NCBI RefSeq assembly: GCF_030323145.1
Contig: NZ_CP100470.1
Coordinates: 2,087,001-2,151,000 of the forward strand
Reading direction: 5' to 3'
DNA: 64,000 nucleotides
DNA from: Mesorhizobium sp. C432A
GTDB lineage: Bacteria; Pseudomonadota; Alphaproteobacteria; Rhizobiales; Rhizobiaceae
Shown here: piece by piece, positions 41,325-48,976 of the stretch
Layout: each line of letters starts with the position of its first letter
Numbering within the stretch: position 1 is the first letter of the stretch
Notes under the pieces: model-generated
What the model was told of the DNA's origin: nothing
Database searches by the model: none
What the model saw: the letters and a program-made list of their open reading frames with translations, nothing else
Program-made: the position numbers and the translations under genes

Positions 41325-44300
41325 TCACGGCTCAGCCAGCACAATGTTCTCCACGCCGCCGACATAGTAGAACGGCTTCTGCTTGGACGCGGTCAGCCGC
41401 AGCACTTCGCGCGAAATGTAGTCGGCGAGGCCGAACAGCGTCACGCCGCCGTCGGAGGTCTTGGCCCGGCCGCGCAGGCCTTCGAGGATCGAATAGGTGA
41501 AGACGCCATGGCCGAGCTCGGGCAGTTCGGCGGCGGTGTTGTTGGCAGCGGTGGCCGAGAAGACGACGATGCGTGCGTCCTGCGCGTCTTTTTCCAGGCG
41601 CGGGTTGAAGGCGTTGGCGGCGTGGCAGGTGTCGAGCAGCATGAAGCGCAGGCCCTTGGCCCGCTCAACCGATTTCTGGATGTCGCCCCAGTCGACCAGC
41701 GAGGAGCGCTTCCAGCGGTCGGGATCCTGTTTGCGGCCGTCCGTGGGGATGAAATAATAGTCTTCGTCGATGTTGATGCCGTGACCGGCGACGAAAATGA
41801 TGGTGGTGTCGTTCTCGCCGGGTTTGTCGAGGAAATCGGCGAGCTGGTCGTCGATCGTGTCGGAATCCGGCTCCAGGATGCTGTCGGCGTTGGCGACCTT
41901 GAAAACGTCCTTGCCGGCATCGGGCGCCTCATCCAGCGCTTCGCGGTTGACCAGAACCAGCGTCTCCATCGCCGAAAACAAGGGCGCGGATTTCTGCGAA
42001 ATCACCTTGAGGAATTCAGTGGCGTCATCGACGGGATAGCGCAGATCGCAGGCGTGGCCAGCGCATGCATCGGTGAGGAAAGGATATTTGTCGACGCCGA
42101 TCACGGCGACGTAGAGCTTGCCCTTGTTGGCTGGACTTTCGGTTTTCCTGGCAAGTGCTGTGACACTGCGCTCGGTCAGATAGCCGAACTCGTTGGTGCC
42201 GGTGATGCGAATGGTGTTTTCGCCATTCTCGACCGGCACTTCGACGATGGTGCTCTTGCCGCCATCGATTGACCGAGCGGTGACATCGCCGACATTGCGG
42301 CTGTCCGACAGGATCGAAAATCCGGCGACATCGGCGCCGGCTTCCTGCGCGCCCGAAATCTCGACGGCGACATAGCCCTCGCGGACGTTGCTCTGGTCGG
42401 CGGCAAGCTTGATGCCGAATTCCGGCGGTTTGCGCTCGAGCAGCTTTTCCAGCTCGCGGTCGACGCCGGGGCGCATTTCCTGGACCGCCTGTTCGGCGCT
42501 GCGCAGGATGATGGCCCGGCGCACCATTTCCGGGCTCCAGAGATATTTCTTCAGCTGGCCGGCGCTGATGAAACGCCCTTCGTGGTCGCGGCCCTGATTG
42601 ACGTGCCAGCCGATCAACTTGTCGCCATCGGCGGAGGAATAATAGTAGCCCTGCGGCATCCAGGCGATCCATTCGGAGCCGGCGAAGAACATCGACACTA
42701 TCAGTTTGTGGCTCTTCAAATTCCACAACCGCACGGTCTGGTCGGCGCTGCCGGTGACCAACAGCCCTTCCTTCTCGGCGGCAACCATGGCGTTGATCTC
42801 GCCGGTGTGGCCGGTGAATTCACCCGATACATCGGCGGTCGCGGTTTTGTATTCCAACAGCGTGCCGTCGCTGCCGCCGGTGATCAGGCCAAGCCCATTG
42901 CCGATCAGCGTGTAAGCCGAATGGACGAAGCCATTGGTGGCGGAATTCTCGATGCTGTGCATCACCTTTCCGCCGCTCGCGATTTCGAGCACGGCATTCT
43001 CCAGGCCGTCCTTGCCGCCGGGGGCAGCACGGAGCGACCACTCACCCTCTGCGAGTGCCGCGCGGGCATAGGCGCCCTGTTCCGCAAACGCCACCGGGTC
43101 CTCGAAGAACCGCTCGGCCGTCGGTAGCGCCAGCACCTTGTCCAGCGTGCCCTGCAGCTCGGGACAGGACACGCGTTCAGGGCAGGGGTTGGTGTTGCCC
43201 CAAGCGATGGAGCTGCTCGCCGCATCGATCCCGATCGCCGTCACCGGTTCGCCGACCCCTTGCAGCAGCGCCTTGCGCTCGCCGGTCATGGGGTTCCAGA
43301 CCTGGATGGCGTTGCGGGTGCCGCCGGCTGTCGCCACCAGCGAGCCGTCGGCATTGCCGGCGCCAGCAAAGACCGTGCCGTCATGGCCGTTATAGTCGAG
43401 CAGTTGCTCGCCGCTGTCGATATTCCAGACCGCCGAGCGATGCTTGTCGGCGCAGCGATAGCTGCATGACGCAACAAGCCGCGAACCCGTGGCGAAGCTC
43501 AGAGCGCCGATCTGGAAATCCTGCTTCGGCATGGCGCGGACGAATTTGCCGTCGCTGGCCCGCCAGAGCTGGACGTCACCGTCCTTGCTGCCAGTGGCAA
43601 ACAGGCTGCCATCCAATGACACGGCGAGTGCGGCGACGCCGACATCCCGCAGCGGTTCGGCCTCGGTCGGCAAGGCGATTTCCTCAGCCTTGGCCACATC
43701 CCAGAGCCTTATGCCGTTGTCGGTGGTCGTCGCCACCAGCCGGGTTCCCGCAGCGGCGAAGGCGAGCTTTTCCACACGCCAGGAATCGGCATCGAGTTTT
43801 TCCGCCAGCGTCCAGCCCGACGCGGATTTGTCGTCCGCCCGCCAGAGGTAGACGAAACCATCGCCACCGCCGGCGGCGAGCGTGTTTCCGTCGGGTGAAA
43901 AGGCGACATCATAGATGGCATAGTCGGCGGCCTTGAGCACGGTTTTGATCTTGCCGGTGGCGAAATCGAACAGCCTGATATCGCCATAAGGGGCCTTGTC
44001 GCCGATGCCGGCGCCGAAATAACCGCCGGCGGCGATCGTCTTGCCATCCGGCGACACGGCAATCGCAAAGACCTTGCCGTCATTGCCATTGCCAAGATAG
44101 CCGCGAATGGTGCGCAGCGTCACCCCGCTCTGCCAGTCCCAGATGCGGATGGTCTTGTCGTCAGATGCGGAGACCAGTTCCTCGCCGTCCGGCGTGAAGG
44201 CAAGGTCGGTGACCCTGGCGCTGTGGCCGCCGGTGTTGAGATCGAGGTGGAAATCGAGGTCCTCGGCACCGGCGGTTGACGTTAACGCCAGAAGACCGAC

Positions 44301-44348
44301 CAGGATTAGCCACCGGATAGCACGCAAGGGATGGGAGCTGCCCGGCAC
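41325..44348 (-). CDS. Exported WD40-caspase fusion (C14 peptidase)
   Basis: A 1007-residue protein. The signal peptide is WLILVGLLALTSTAGA. WD40 repeats run from about 40 to 390 (GGHSARVTDLAFTPDGEELV, DDKTIRIWDW, DVAFSPDGNTLAAGGGDGFV), with more at about 500-600 (GSADQTVRLWNLKSHKLIV). A beta-sandwich-like linker (about 640-740) precedes the caspase p20 domain from about 743 (LYVAVIGVDKYPF). The catalytic dyad is His856 (FVAGHGINIDEDYY) and Cys908 (FMLLDTCHAANAF). The GTG start is 12 bases after the stop of the one-helix protein gene. Acidic DxD-type context suggests Lys/Arg specificity, but that is inference. Propeller domains probably select or hold the substrate. Confidence 0.88.
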   Translation of the reverse strand: MPGSSHPLRAIRWLILVGLLALTSTAGAEDLDFHLDLNTGGHSARVTDLAFTPDGEELVSASDDKTIRIWDWQSGVTLRTIRGYLGNGNDGKVFAIAVSPDGKTIAAGGYFGAGIGDKAPYGDIRLFDFATGKIKTVLKAADYAIYDVAFSPDGNTLAAGGGDGFVYLWRADDKSASGWTLAEKLDADSWRVEKLAFAAAGTRLVATTTDNGIRLWDVAKAEEIALPTEAEPLRDVGVAALAVSLDGSLFATGSKDGDVQLWRASDGKFVRAMPKQDFQIGALSFATGSRLVASCSYRCADKHRSAVWNIDSGEQLLDYNGHDGTVFAGAGNADGSLVATAGGTRNAIQVWNPMTGERKALLQGVGEPVTAIGIDAASSSIAWGNTNPCPERVSCPELQGTLDKVLALPTAERFFEDPVAFAEQGAYARAALAEGEWSLRAAPGGKDGLENAVLEIASGGKVMHSIENSATNGFVHSAYTLIGNGLGLITGGSDGTLLEYKTATADVSGEFTGHTGEINAMVAAEKEGLLVTGSADQTVRLWNLKSHKLIVSMFFAGSEWIAWMPQGYYYSSADGDKLIGWHVNQGRDHEGRFISAGQLKKYLWSPEMVRRAIILRSAEQAVQEMRPGVDRELEKLLERKPPEFGIKLAADQSNVREGYVAVEISGAQEAGADVAGFSILSDSRNVGDVTARSIDGGKSTIVEVPVENGENTIRITGTNEFGYLTERSVTALARKTESPANKGKLYVAVIGVDKYPFLTDACAGHACDLRYPVDDATEFLKVISQKSAPLFSAMETLVLVNREALDEAPDAGKDVFKVANADSILEPDSDTIDDQLADFLDKPGENDTTIIFVAGHGINIDEDYYFIPTDGRKQDPDRWKRSSLVDWGDIQKSVERAKGLRFMLLDTCHAANAFNPRLEKDAQDARIVVFSATAANNTAAELPELGHGVFTYSILEGLRGRAKTSDGGVTLFGLADYISREVLRLTASKQKPFYYVGGVENIVLAEP

Positions 44349-44360
44349 CTTGTTGCGCCG

Positions 44361-45074
44361 CTATTTGGAGTCGGCGGGCGGCGCCGACCCGTGACGCACA
44401 TAATTCTCGATCGCCTGGGCATAACTGGCGGAACCGGCCTTGCGCTCTTTTTCGATGTAGCCGGCAAAATAGCTCCAGAACGACACCGCATAGTCGCGGA
44501 AATAGGCATCGGCGACATCGCGCGAACAGAGCTTGCCCTCAACGCAGATGGAGAGACGATTGAGGAAATAGACGATGCGATCAAAATTGTCGTTGAAATC
44601 GGCGATCGGCATGGTGCCGCCGCCGGCAGTCATCGCCTCAATGCCAATGCGTTGCCGGAAGACCCGTTCCTCGGTCGGCGACGGCGTGGCGCTGAGCAGA
44701 TTGTCGTATTTGGCGTTGAGCGACGAGAGGCGCTCCTTGAGCGCGCGCTGCGCCTGCTGAAAATCCTTGCTTTCCCAAAGCTCGACCAGCGACATCGTCT
44801 GCTCGACGCGCTTCTGTTCCTGGTTTGCCAGAAACTGGAAGACCGAGAAGCCCAAGGTGAAGACGATCGCCAGGCGCACGGCGAGACCCGACCAGGCATA
44901 GATCAGCATGCGCCAGTCGCGGTCGGTGAACGGGTTGGCTTCCTTCTTGATCTCGTGACTGCTCGGCCACGGAAAGCCTTCGGTGGTTTCGGGCAAGGTC
45001 GCCGGCTTCTTGGCCGGTGCCGGCGCCGATGTGGCTGGCGATTTTTGCGTTGCAGTGCCCCCCGGCTTTTTCAT
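44361..45074 (-). CDS. Single-helix membrane protein of the caspase operon
   Basis: A 237-residue protein. The N-terminal 50 residues are Lys/Pro/Ala/Thr-rich and presumably cytoplasmic. One membrane helix (LAVRLAIVFTLGFSVFQFLA, about 84-103) is followed by a helical domain (SLVELWESKDFQQAQRALKERL; FFNR-like YFLNRLSICVEGKLC; FWSYFAGYIEKER). That C-terminal part is reminiscent of DUF4760-type proteins, but the match is weak. The start ATG overlaps the TGA of the Cys-rich protein gene (ATGA), proving tight coupling. It could anchor or gate the exported caspases. Confidence 0.7.
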   Translation of the reverse strand: MKKPGGTATQKSPATSAPAPAKKPATLPETTEGFPWPSSHEIKKEANPFTDRDWRMLIYAWSGLAVRLAIVFTLGFSVFQFLANQEQKRVEQTMSLVELWESKDFQQAQRALKERLSSLNAKYDNLLSATPSPTEERVFRQRIGIEAMTAGGGTMPIADFNDNFDRIVYFLNRLSICVEGKLCSRDVADAYFRDYAVSFWSYFAGYIEKERKAGSASYAQAIENYVRHGSAPPADSK

Positions 45075-45472
45075 CCGCAGCTGTCCAGTTGGATAATGGC
45101 GGTGGGATCGAGCACGATGCCGGGTGTCTCCAGCTTCTTTTTCAGGCAATCGAGCTGCGTGCGCGAAATCATGAACTGCACGTCCGGTTCGGCAGCCGCC
45201 TTGCTGGGTGACGGCAAGGGCTCGACCACGCCGCGCGAGGCGCAGCTGGAGAGATCGACGACAACGGCCGTGTTGCCGGTCTTGGCGATCTGGTCGTACT
45301 GGTCGAGAAAGCAGGTGGCGAGCTCGGAGTTGGTGACGATCTGCTTGGCGCACAGGCCGCAATTCTCGTCCGCCGAGGCGCTGGCAACCAGCAACAGGCT
45401 TCCGGCAAGGCCGGCCGTCGCTGCACGCCAGGAGAGCACGGGGATAGTCACTGATGTCCTCATCTGTTGCAT
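45071..45472 (-). CDS. Small exported Cys-rich protein of the caspase operon
   Basis: A 133-residue protein with signal peptide (AATAGLAGSLLLVASASA) and six cysteines in the mature chain: CGLC near the N-terminus, one each in ATCFLDQY, LSSCASRG and LDCLKKKL, and a terminal DSCG. No family was recognised. The CxxC pair suggests disulfide or metal chemistry. It is 80 bases after the Tat-caspase gene and overlaps the membrane protein gene by four bases. The start could also be the Met at residue 4. Confidence 0.65.
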   Translation of the reverse strand: MQQMRTSVTIPVLSWRAATAGLAGSLLLVASASADENCGLCAKQIVTNSELATCFLDQYDQIAKTGNTAVVVDLSSCASRGVVEPLPSPSKAAAEPDVQFMISRTQLDCLKKKLETPGIVLDPTAIIQLDSCG

Positions 45473-45552
45473 TCAGCCGCGGCGCATAGAAGTGTCGCGA
45501 GCCGGGAATGTTCATATATCACGCCGGCAAGAGCCGGCGAAGCGATGTCAGG

Positions 45553-47772
45553 TCAGGCGCGGGGCACCGTCTCCATCGGGAAGATCATCACCGCGCCTTT
45601 GGGACCGCTCTTGTCGGCAAGCCGCATCACCGAGCGCGTCGCCGGCGCCATGCCGATGTCGGCCAGCATGTCGGAAAAACCAGGCGTTCCCGATGCGGCA
45701 CGCGTCACGGCGCGCACGCCTTCCTGGGCAAGAAAGCTCAGATCCTCTTTCTCGCTCTGCGGCGGCGCCTCGGTCAGCACGGCAATCATGCGCTCCATGC
45801 CGAAGCTGGTGTCGGTGAAGGCGAGCAGCCCTTCCTTCAGGCCCTGATCGGCCTGCTGGTTGATCGGCGCCAGCCGCTCGGCGACGATATGGGTGATCGA
45901 ATAGTCGCTGCCGATGTAGAGCACGTTGATGTCGACGAACTCGTCGGACCCGTTCTTGGCCGCAATGTGTACCTGATCGCCCGGCGAAACGCGCGGCACC
46001 GTCGAGGATTCGATCGGCTCCAGCACATCGCTGTCCTGGCGCTTGATCAGGAACTGGACGCTGACCTCGTCCGGCCGGTAGTCGGACGCCGCGGCGAGTC
46101 GCGACAGGCCGGTGGCGCGGAAGATCGTGGTCAGGTTCTTGGCTGTGTTTTCCGCAAGCTTGTCGCGGCCATCCTGATGGATGACGATGCGCGGCGGCTT
46201 GCTGCCGTCCTTCAAGCTGATGTCGCCGGACGCCGGCAGGAACCACAGCGCCGGTTCGTCGCTGGCGTTGGCGGCAGCGCCGTCCATGGATTTTTCGCGC
46301 AGCACCGCAAGCCGCAGATCGGCGCTCTTGCCGGGCTCGACCAGCGCGATGTGGAAGCCGGACTTCGGCTTCGCCACCAATTCGTCCAGAACCGAATTGA
46401 CCAGCTCGGTTTCTTTATCGAGCCCTGCGGTCGGCGCCGGCTTTGCCACCAGCAGCTTGTAGTCGACTGCGAGTTCGGCAACGCGCGCATAGGCGCCGGC
46501 GGGCACCGCCGTCGGCGCAAGCGCCGGCTTGCCGTCGAATTCGACCGGTGCGAGCTGGCTTTCGAGGTTTTTTGCCAATTTCACTTCGAGATAGCCGACG
46601 GCGTCGGAGAGCTTCGACAGCGCCGAAGGCAAAATGGCGAGCTTGCTGCCGGGGGTCAGACCCTGCAGCAGCCCGGCGCCGATCGCGACATCGCCGTCCT
46701 TGACGGCAATCGGCCATTGCATGACGGCGTCGGTCTTGTCGGTGCCGAACACGCGGGCGTCCAGTTCGCCCTCGAACAGGGGCGTCGGCCTTGTGCGGCC
46801 GTCGGCCGAATATTGCTGCAGCACGGCCTGGCCGAGCTGGCGATAGGTGACGTTGGGGTTCTCGGCCAATTTCGACAGGATGGTGAAGGTGAACAGGCCG
46901 AAGCGCGGCGCGTCGGGCGTGCCCTTGGGCAGCGGCATTTCCGGCGTCGTCTCGACCGTCTGCGCGGCATAGAAGGCGACCAGCTTGCCCCTGGCGATCG
47001 GCTCTGCGCCGGTCGGCGTCAGGTTGAAGGCCGGCTTGCGGCCGCCATTCTCGTCGAAACCGCGCGATGCGCTTGCCGAGATGTCGTCATAGGCCTTCAC
47101 CGCCGCTGCTCTCGCCGCGTTGTCGCCGCCGACGAGGTCGGCGAACTCGACCTTGCGCTCCAGTTCGTCATCGACTTCCGCGGCGCGCGTCGCGGTGCCC
47201 GAATGGCAGCAGTCGAACACCACCCAGACAAAGGCGCCCTTGTCGCGGATGGCGTCGAGTGCGGCGCCGACCTCGTTGTCGACCAGCGCGTTCGGCACGC
47301 CCTCTTCGCGGTTGATCCATTTGTCGATATCGGACGGCAGGAAAATCTCGTCGAGGCCGTCGGTCTCGTCACCGGCCTTGGCTTGCGGCTGCTGGGCGCC
47401 GTGGCCCGACAGATGCAGATAGACGAAATCGTCGCGTTGCACCTTGCCGGCGAGGTCGGCAAGGGCGGCCTTGATCGCCGCATGCGTCGGCGGGCCGTTG
47501 GCGCCTTCGACGTCCTTGGCGAGCAGGATCACATTCTCGGCCGAGAACTTCACCGGATCGGGCGTGTTCTTCAGGAGATAGTCGCGCACCAGGCCGGCAT
47601 CGTTCTTCGGCCCGATCAGCCAGTTCTTCTGCGGCAGGTTCGGATAGTCGGTGCAGGCAACCAGCAGCGCGTGATAGGTGCGCGAGGCGGCGAGAGCGCG
47701 GAACGAAACCGTACCGGCAGCCACAAGCGCCGACGTGCCGACGAGCAGCGTCCGTCGTGTCAGTTTGATCAT
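45553..47772 (-). CDS. Tat-exported caspase-family (C14) protein
   Basis: A 739-residue protein. The N-terminus KLTRRTLLVGTSALVAAGT is a twin-arginine signal. The caspase p20 domain spans about 31-330 (RTYHALLVACTDYPNL; DDFVYLHLSGHGAQQ with His124; VWVVFDCCHSGTATR with Cys189). The middle approximately 200 residues are unassigned, and the C-terminal approximately 150 residues (GDQVHIAAKNGSDEFVDINV; DYSITHIV) look like a DUF4384-type beta domain. The start at 47772 has GGGGAAG upstream; the 51 in-frame codons before it are His/Arg-rich noise. It is the first gene of the four-gene operon. Tat use implies folding, perhaps with a metal, before export. Confidence 0.87.
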   Translation of the reverse strand: MIKLTRRTLLVGTSALVAAGTVSFRALAASRTYHALLVACTDYPNLPQKNWLIGPKNDAGLVRDYLLKNTPDPVKFSAENVILLAKDVEGANGPPTHAAIKAALADLAGKVQRDDFVYLHLSGHGAQQPQAKAGDETDGLDEIFLPSDIDKWINREEGVPNALVDNEVGAALDAIRDKGAFVWVVFDCCHSGTATRAAEVDDELERKVEFADLVGGDNAARAAAVKAYDDISASASRGFDENGGRKPAFNLTPTGAEPIARGKLVAFYAAQTVETTPEMPLPKGTPDAPRFGLFTFTILSKLAENPNVTYRQLGQAVLQQYSADGRTRPTPLFEGELDARVFGTDKTDAVMQWPIAVKDGDVAIGAGLLQGLTPGSKLAILPSALSKLSDAVGYLEVKLAKNLESQLAPVEFDGKPALAPTAVPAGAYARVAELAVDYKLLVAKPAPTAGLDKETELVNSVLDELVAKPKSGFHIALVEPGKSADLRLAVLREKSMDGAAANASDEPALWFLPASGDISLKDGSKPPRIVIHQDGRDKLAENTAKNLTTIFRATGLSRLAAASDYRPDEVSVQFLIKRQDSDVLEPIESSTVPRVSPGDQVHIAAKNGSDEFVDINVLYIGSDYSITHIVAERLAPINQQADQGLKEGLLAFTDTSFGMERMIAVLTEAPPQSEKEDLSFLAQEGVRAVTRAASGTPGFSDMLADIGMAPATRSVMRLADKSGPKGAVMIFPMETVPRA

Positions 47773-47996
47773 AATTGCTTCCCCAAGCCCGATCGAATTT
47801 GCAAGTGCGGCACCTTTCGTCGCGAATTTTGTCAGTATTTTGAATGTGGTCGGTGCCGTCAATCGGCGGTGGTGGTCATGGTGTCGATGGCGATAACGGA
47901 AACAGTGGCAAAAAGCCTGCTTCATCGCTATCTCAAGGGAATTGAGACCGCCGCATGGCAGAAATGATTTGCGAGCGGCGCTGGATCAAACAGATA

Positions 47997-48045
47997 GAAC
48001 ATGATGTCGTCCGAGAACCGCTTCACACTTTTCGGCATCATGCTC
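47997..48045. repeat. Palindromic intergenic element (CATGATG...CATCATG)
   Basis: GAACATGATG at the left and CATCATGCTC at the right are inverted, enclosing GAGAACCGCTTCACACTTTTCGG. The internal string matches part of the element at 4953-5020. It lies just ahead of the zur start and may form a leader hairpin. The rest of the 47773-48067 gap has no gene. Confidence 0.65.
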
Positions 48046-48067
48046 TAAACGATCGGAAAACGGGATC

Positions 48068-48472
48068 ATGGCGGCAAGGGATGTGCTGACGAAGAATCAG
48101 CTGAGCGTGCTCGAAAAGCTTGAGGCCGCCAGCGGACCGCTCAGCGCCTATACGCTTCTCGACCAGCTGCGCGAGCGCGGTTTCCGCGCGCCGCTACAGG
48201 TCTATAGGGCGCTCGACAGCCTGGTGAAGTCAGGCTTCGTGCACCGGTTGGAAAGCCTCAACTCCTTCGTCGCCTGCGCCGAACCGCACGACCATACGCA
48301 TTCGATGACAGCCTTCGCTATCTGCGACACATGCGGGCAGGTGATGGAGATGTCCGACCATGACGTCGGCCACCGGCTGGACGAATGGGTGCGCTCGACC
48401 GGGTTTGCTGCGAAGAAGGCGGTCATCGAGTTTCGGGGGACGTGTGCCAAGTGCCTGGCTGAGGCGGCTTAG
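48068..48472 (+). CDS. zur: Fur-family zinc uptake regulator Zur
   Basis: A 134-residue Fur-family repressor. The winged helix is LLDQLRERGFRAPLQVYRALDSL, the regulatory metal site includes EPHDHTHSMTAF, and the structural zinc is held by CDTCGQV and CAKCLAE (two CxxC pairs). The short length and HDHTH fit Zur better than Fur or Irr. It normally represses znuABC-type uptake with Zn2+ as corepressor; no such genes are in this window. A palindromic repeat lies immediately upstream. Confidence 0.8.
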   Translation: MAARDVLTKNQLSVLEKLEAASGPLSAYTLLDQLRERGFRAPLQVYRALDSLVKSGFVHRLESLNSFVACAEPHDHTHSMTAFAICDTCGQVMEMSDHDVGHRLDEWVRSTGFAAKKAVIEFRGTCAKCLAEAA

Positions 48473-48480
48473 CTTGCTTC

Positions 48481-48969
48481 CTACTTGAGCCGAGGCGGTG
48501 CGCTATTCTCGAATTCGTTCAAGAATGTCTCATAGACGACGTACCGCGTAGGCCCAGGTGTTAGCTGCTCCATAAGCAGGGGTTTCACCTCGTCGAGCCA
48601 AGATAATTTGCCAAGCCCAGACCCGATTTTTGGCAAGGCGATGGATTCTACCCGGTTTTTGTCGGCCCATTTCACAAGCCCGCGAACTGCTTTCCGTAAA
48701 TAGGGAAGCGTGGCGTGATACATATCTGGCTGGGTTGCCAGATAAATGAAGCCCGGCTGATTGCCGTCTGGCTCCAATGTCCAGATATGACCCCCAATAA
48801 ACCTGCCGGTCCGAGCATATTTCTTGAACGCAGCCTGCACATTCGGCCACTTTTTCGAAATCTTCAGCGCAAGTCCGGTGCCAAGGCCCTCTTGATTGCC
48901 CTCTGCCACGCCTTGAGCGATATAGCTTTCCTGGGCGGCCAGCAGGTCTCCGGTGACAAAGACAATCAT
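48481..48969 (-). CDS. Macro-domain protein (ADP-ribose-binding fold)
   Basis: A 162-residue single macro domain: MIVFVTGDLLAAQESYIAQGVAEGNQEGLGTGLALKISKKWP at the N-terminus and ESIALPKIGSGLGKLSWLDEVKPLLM towards the C-terminus. PKIGSGLGKLSW is the phosphate-binding loop of the ALC1/TARG1-like branch, which binds ADP-ribose and may remove it from Glu or DNA bases. The start at 48969 follows polA by seven bases on the same strand, so it is probably co-transcribed. The base composition is visibly less GC-rich than polA, suggesting later acquisition. Confidence 0.82.
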   Translation of the reverse strand: MIVFVTGDLLAAQESYIAQGVAEGNQEGLGTGLALKISKKWPNVQAAFKKYARTGRFIGGHIWTLEPDGNQPGFIYLATQPDMYHATLPYLRKAVRGLVKWADKNRVESIALPKIGSGLGKLSWLDEVKPLLMEQLTPGPTRYVVYETFLNEFENSAPPRLK

Positions 48970-48976
48970 CGCACCT

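Noticed and set aside
41176..41328. Upstream extension of the Memo-CapA frame
   Set aside because: It is made of the second repeat arm and spacer, without conserved residues, and precedes the signal peptide by an implausible distance.
45508..47967. An 819-codon plus-strand open frame opposite the Tat-caspase gene
   Set aside because: It mirrors the codon structure of the real caspase gene; composition is skewed and no family features are present.
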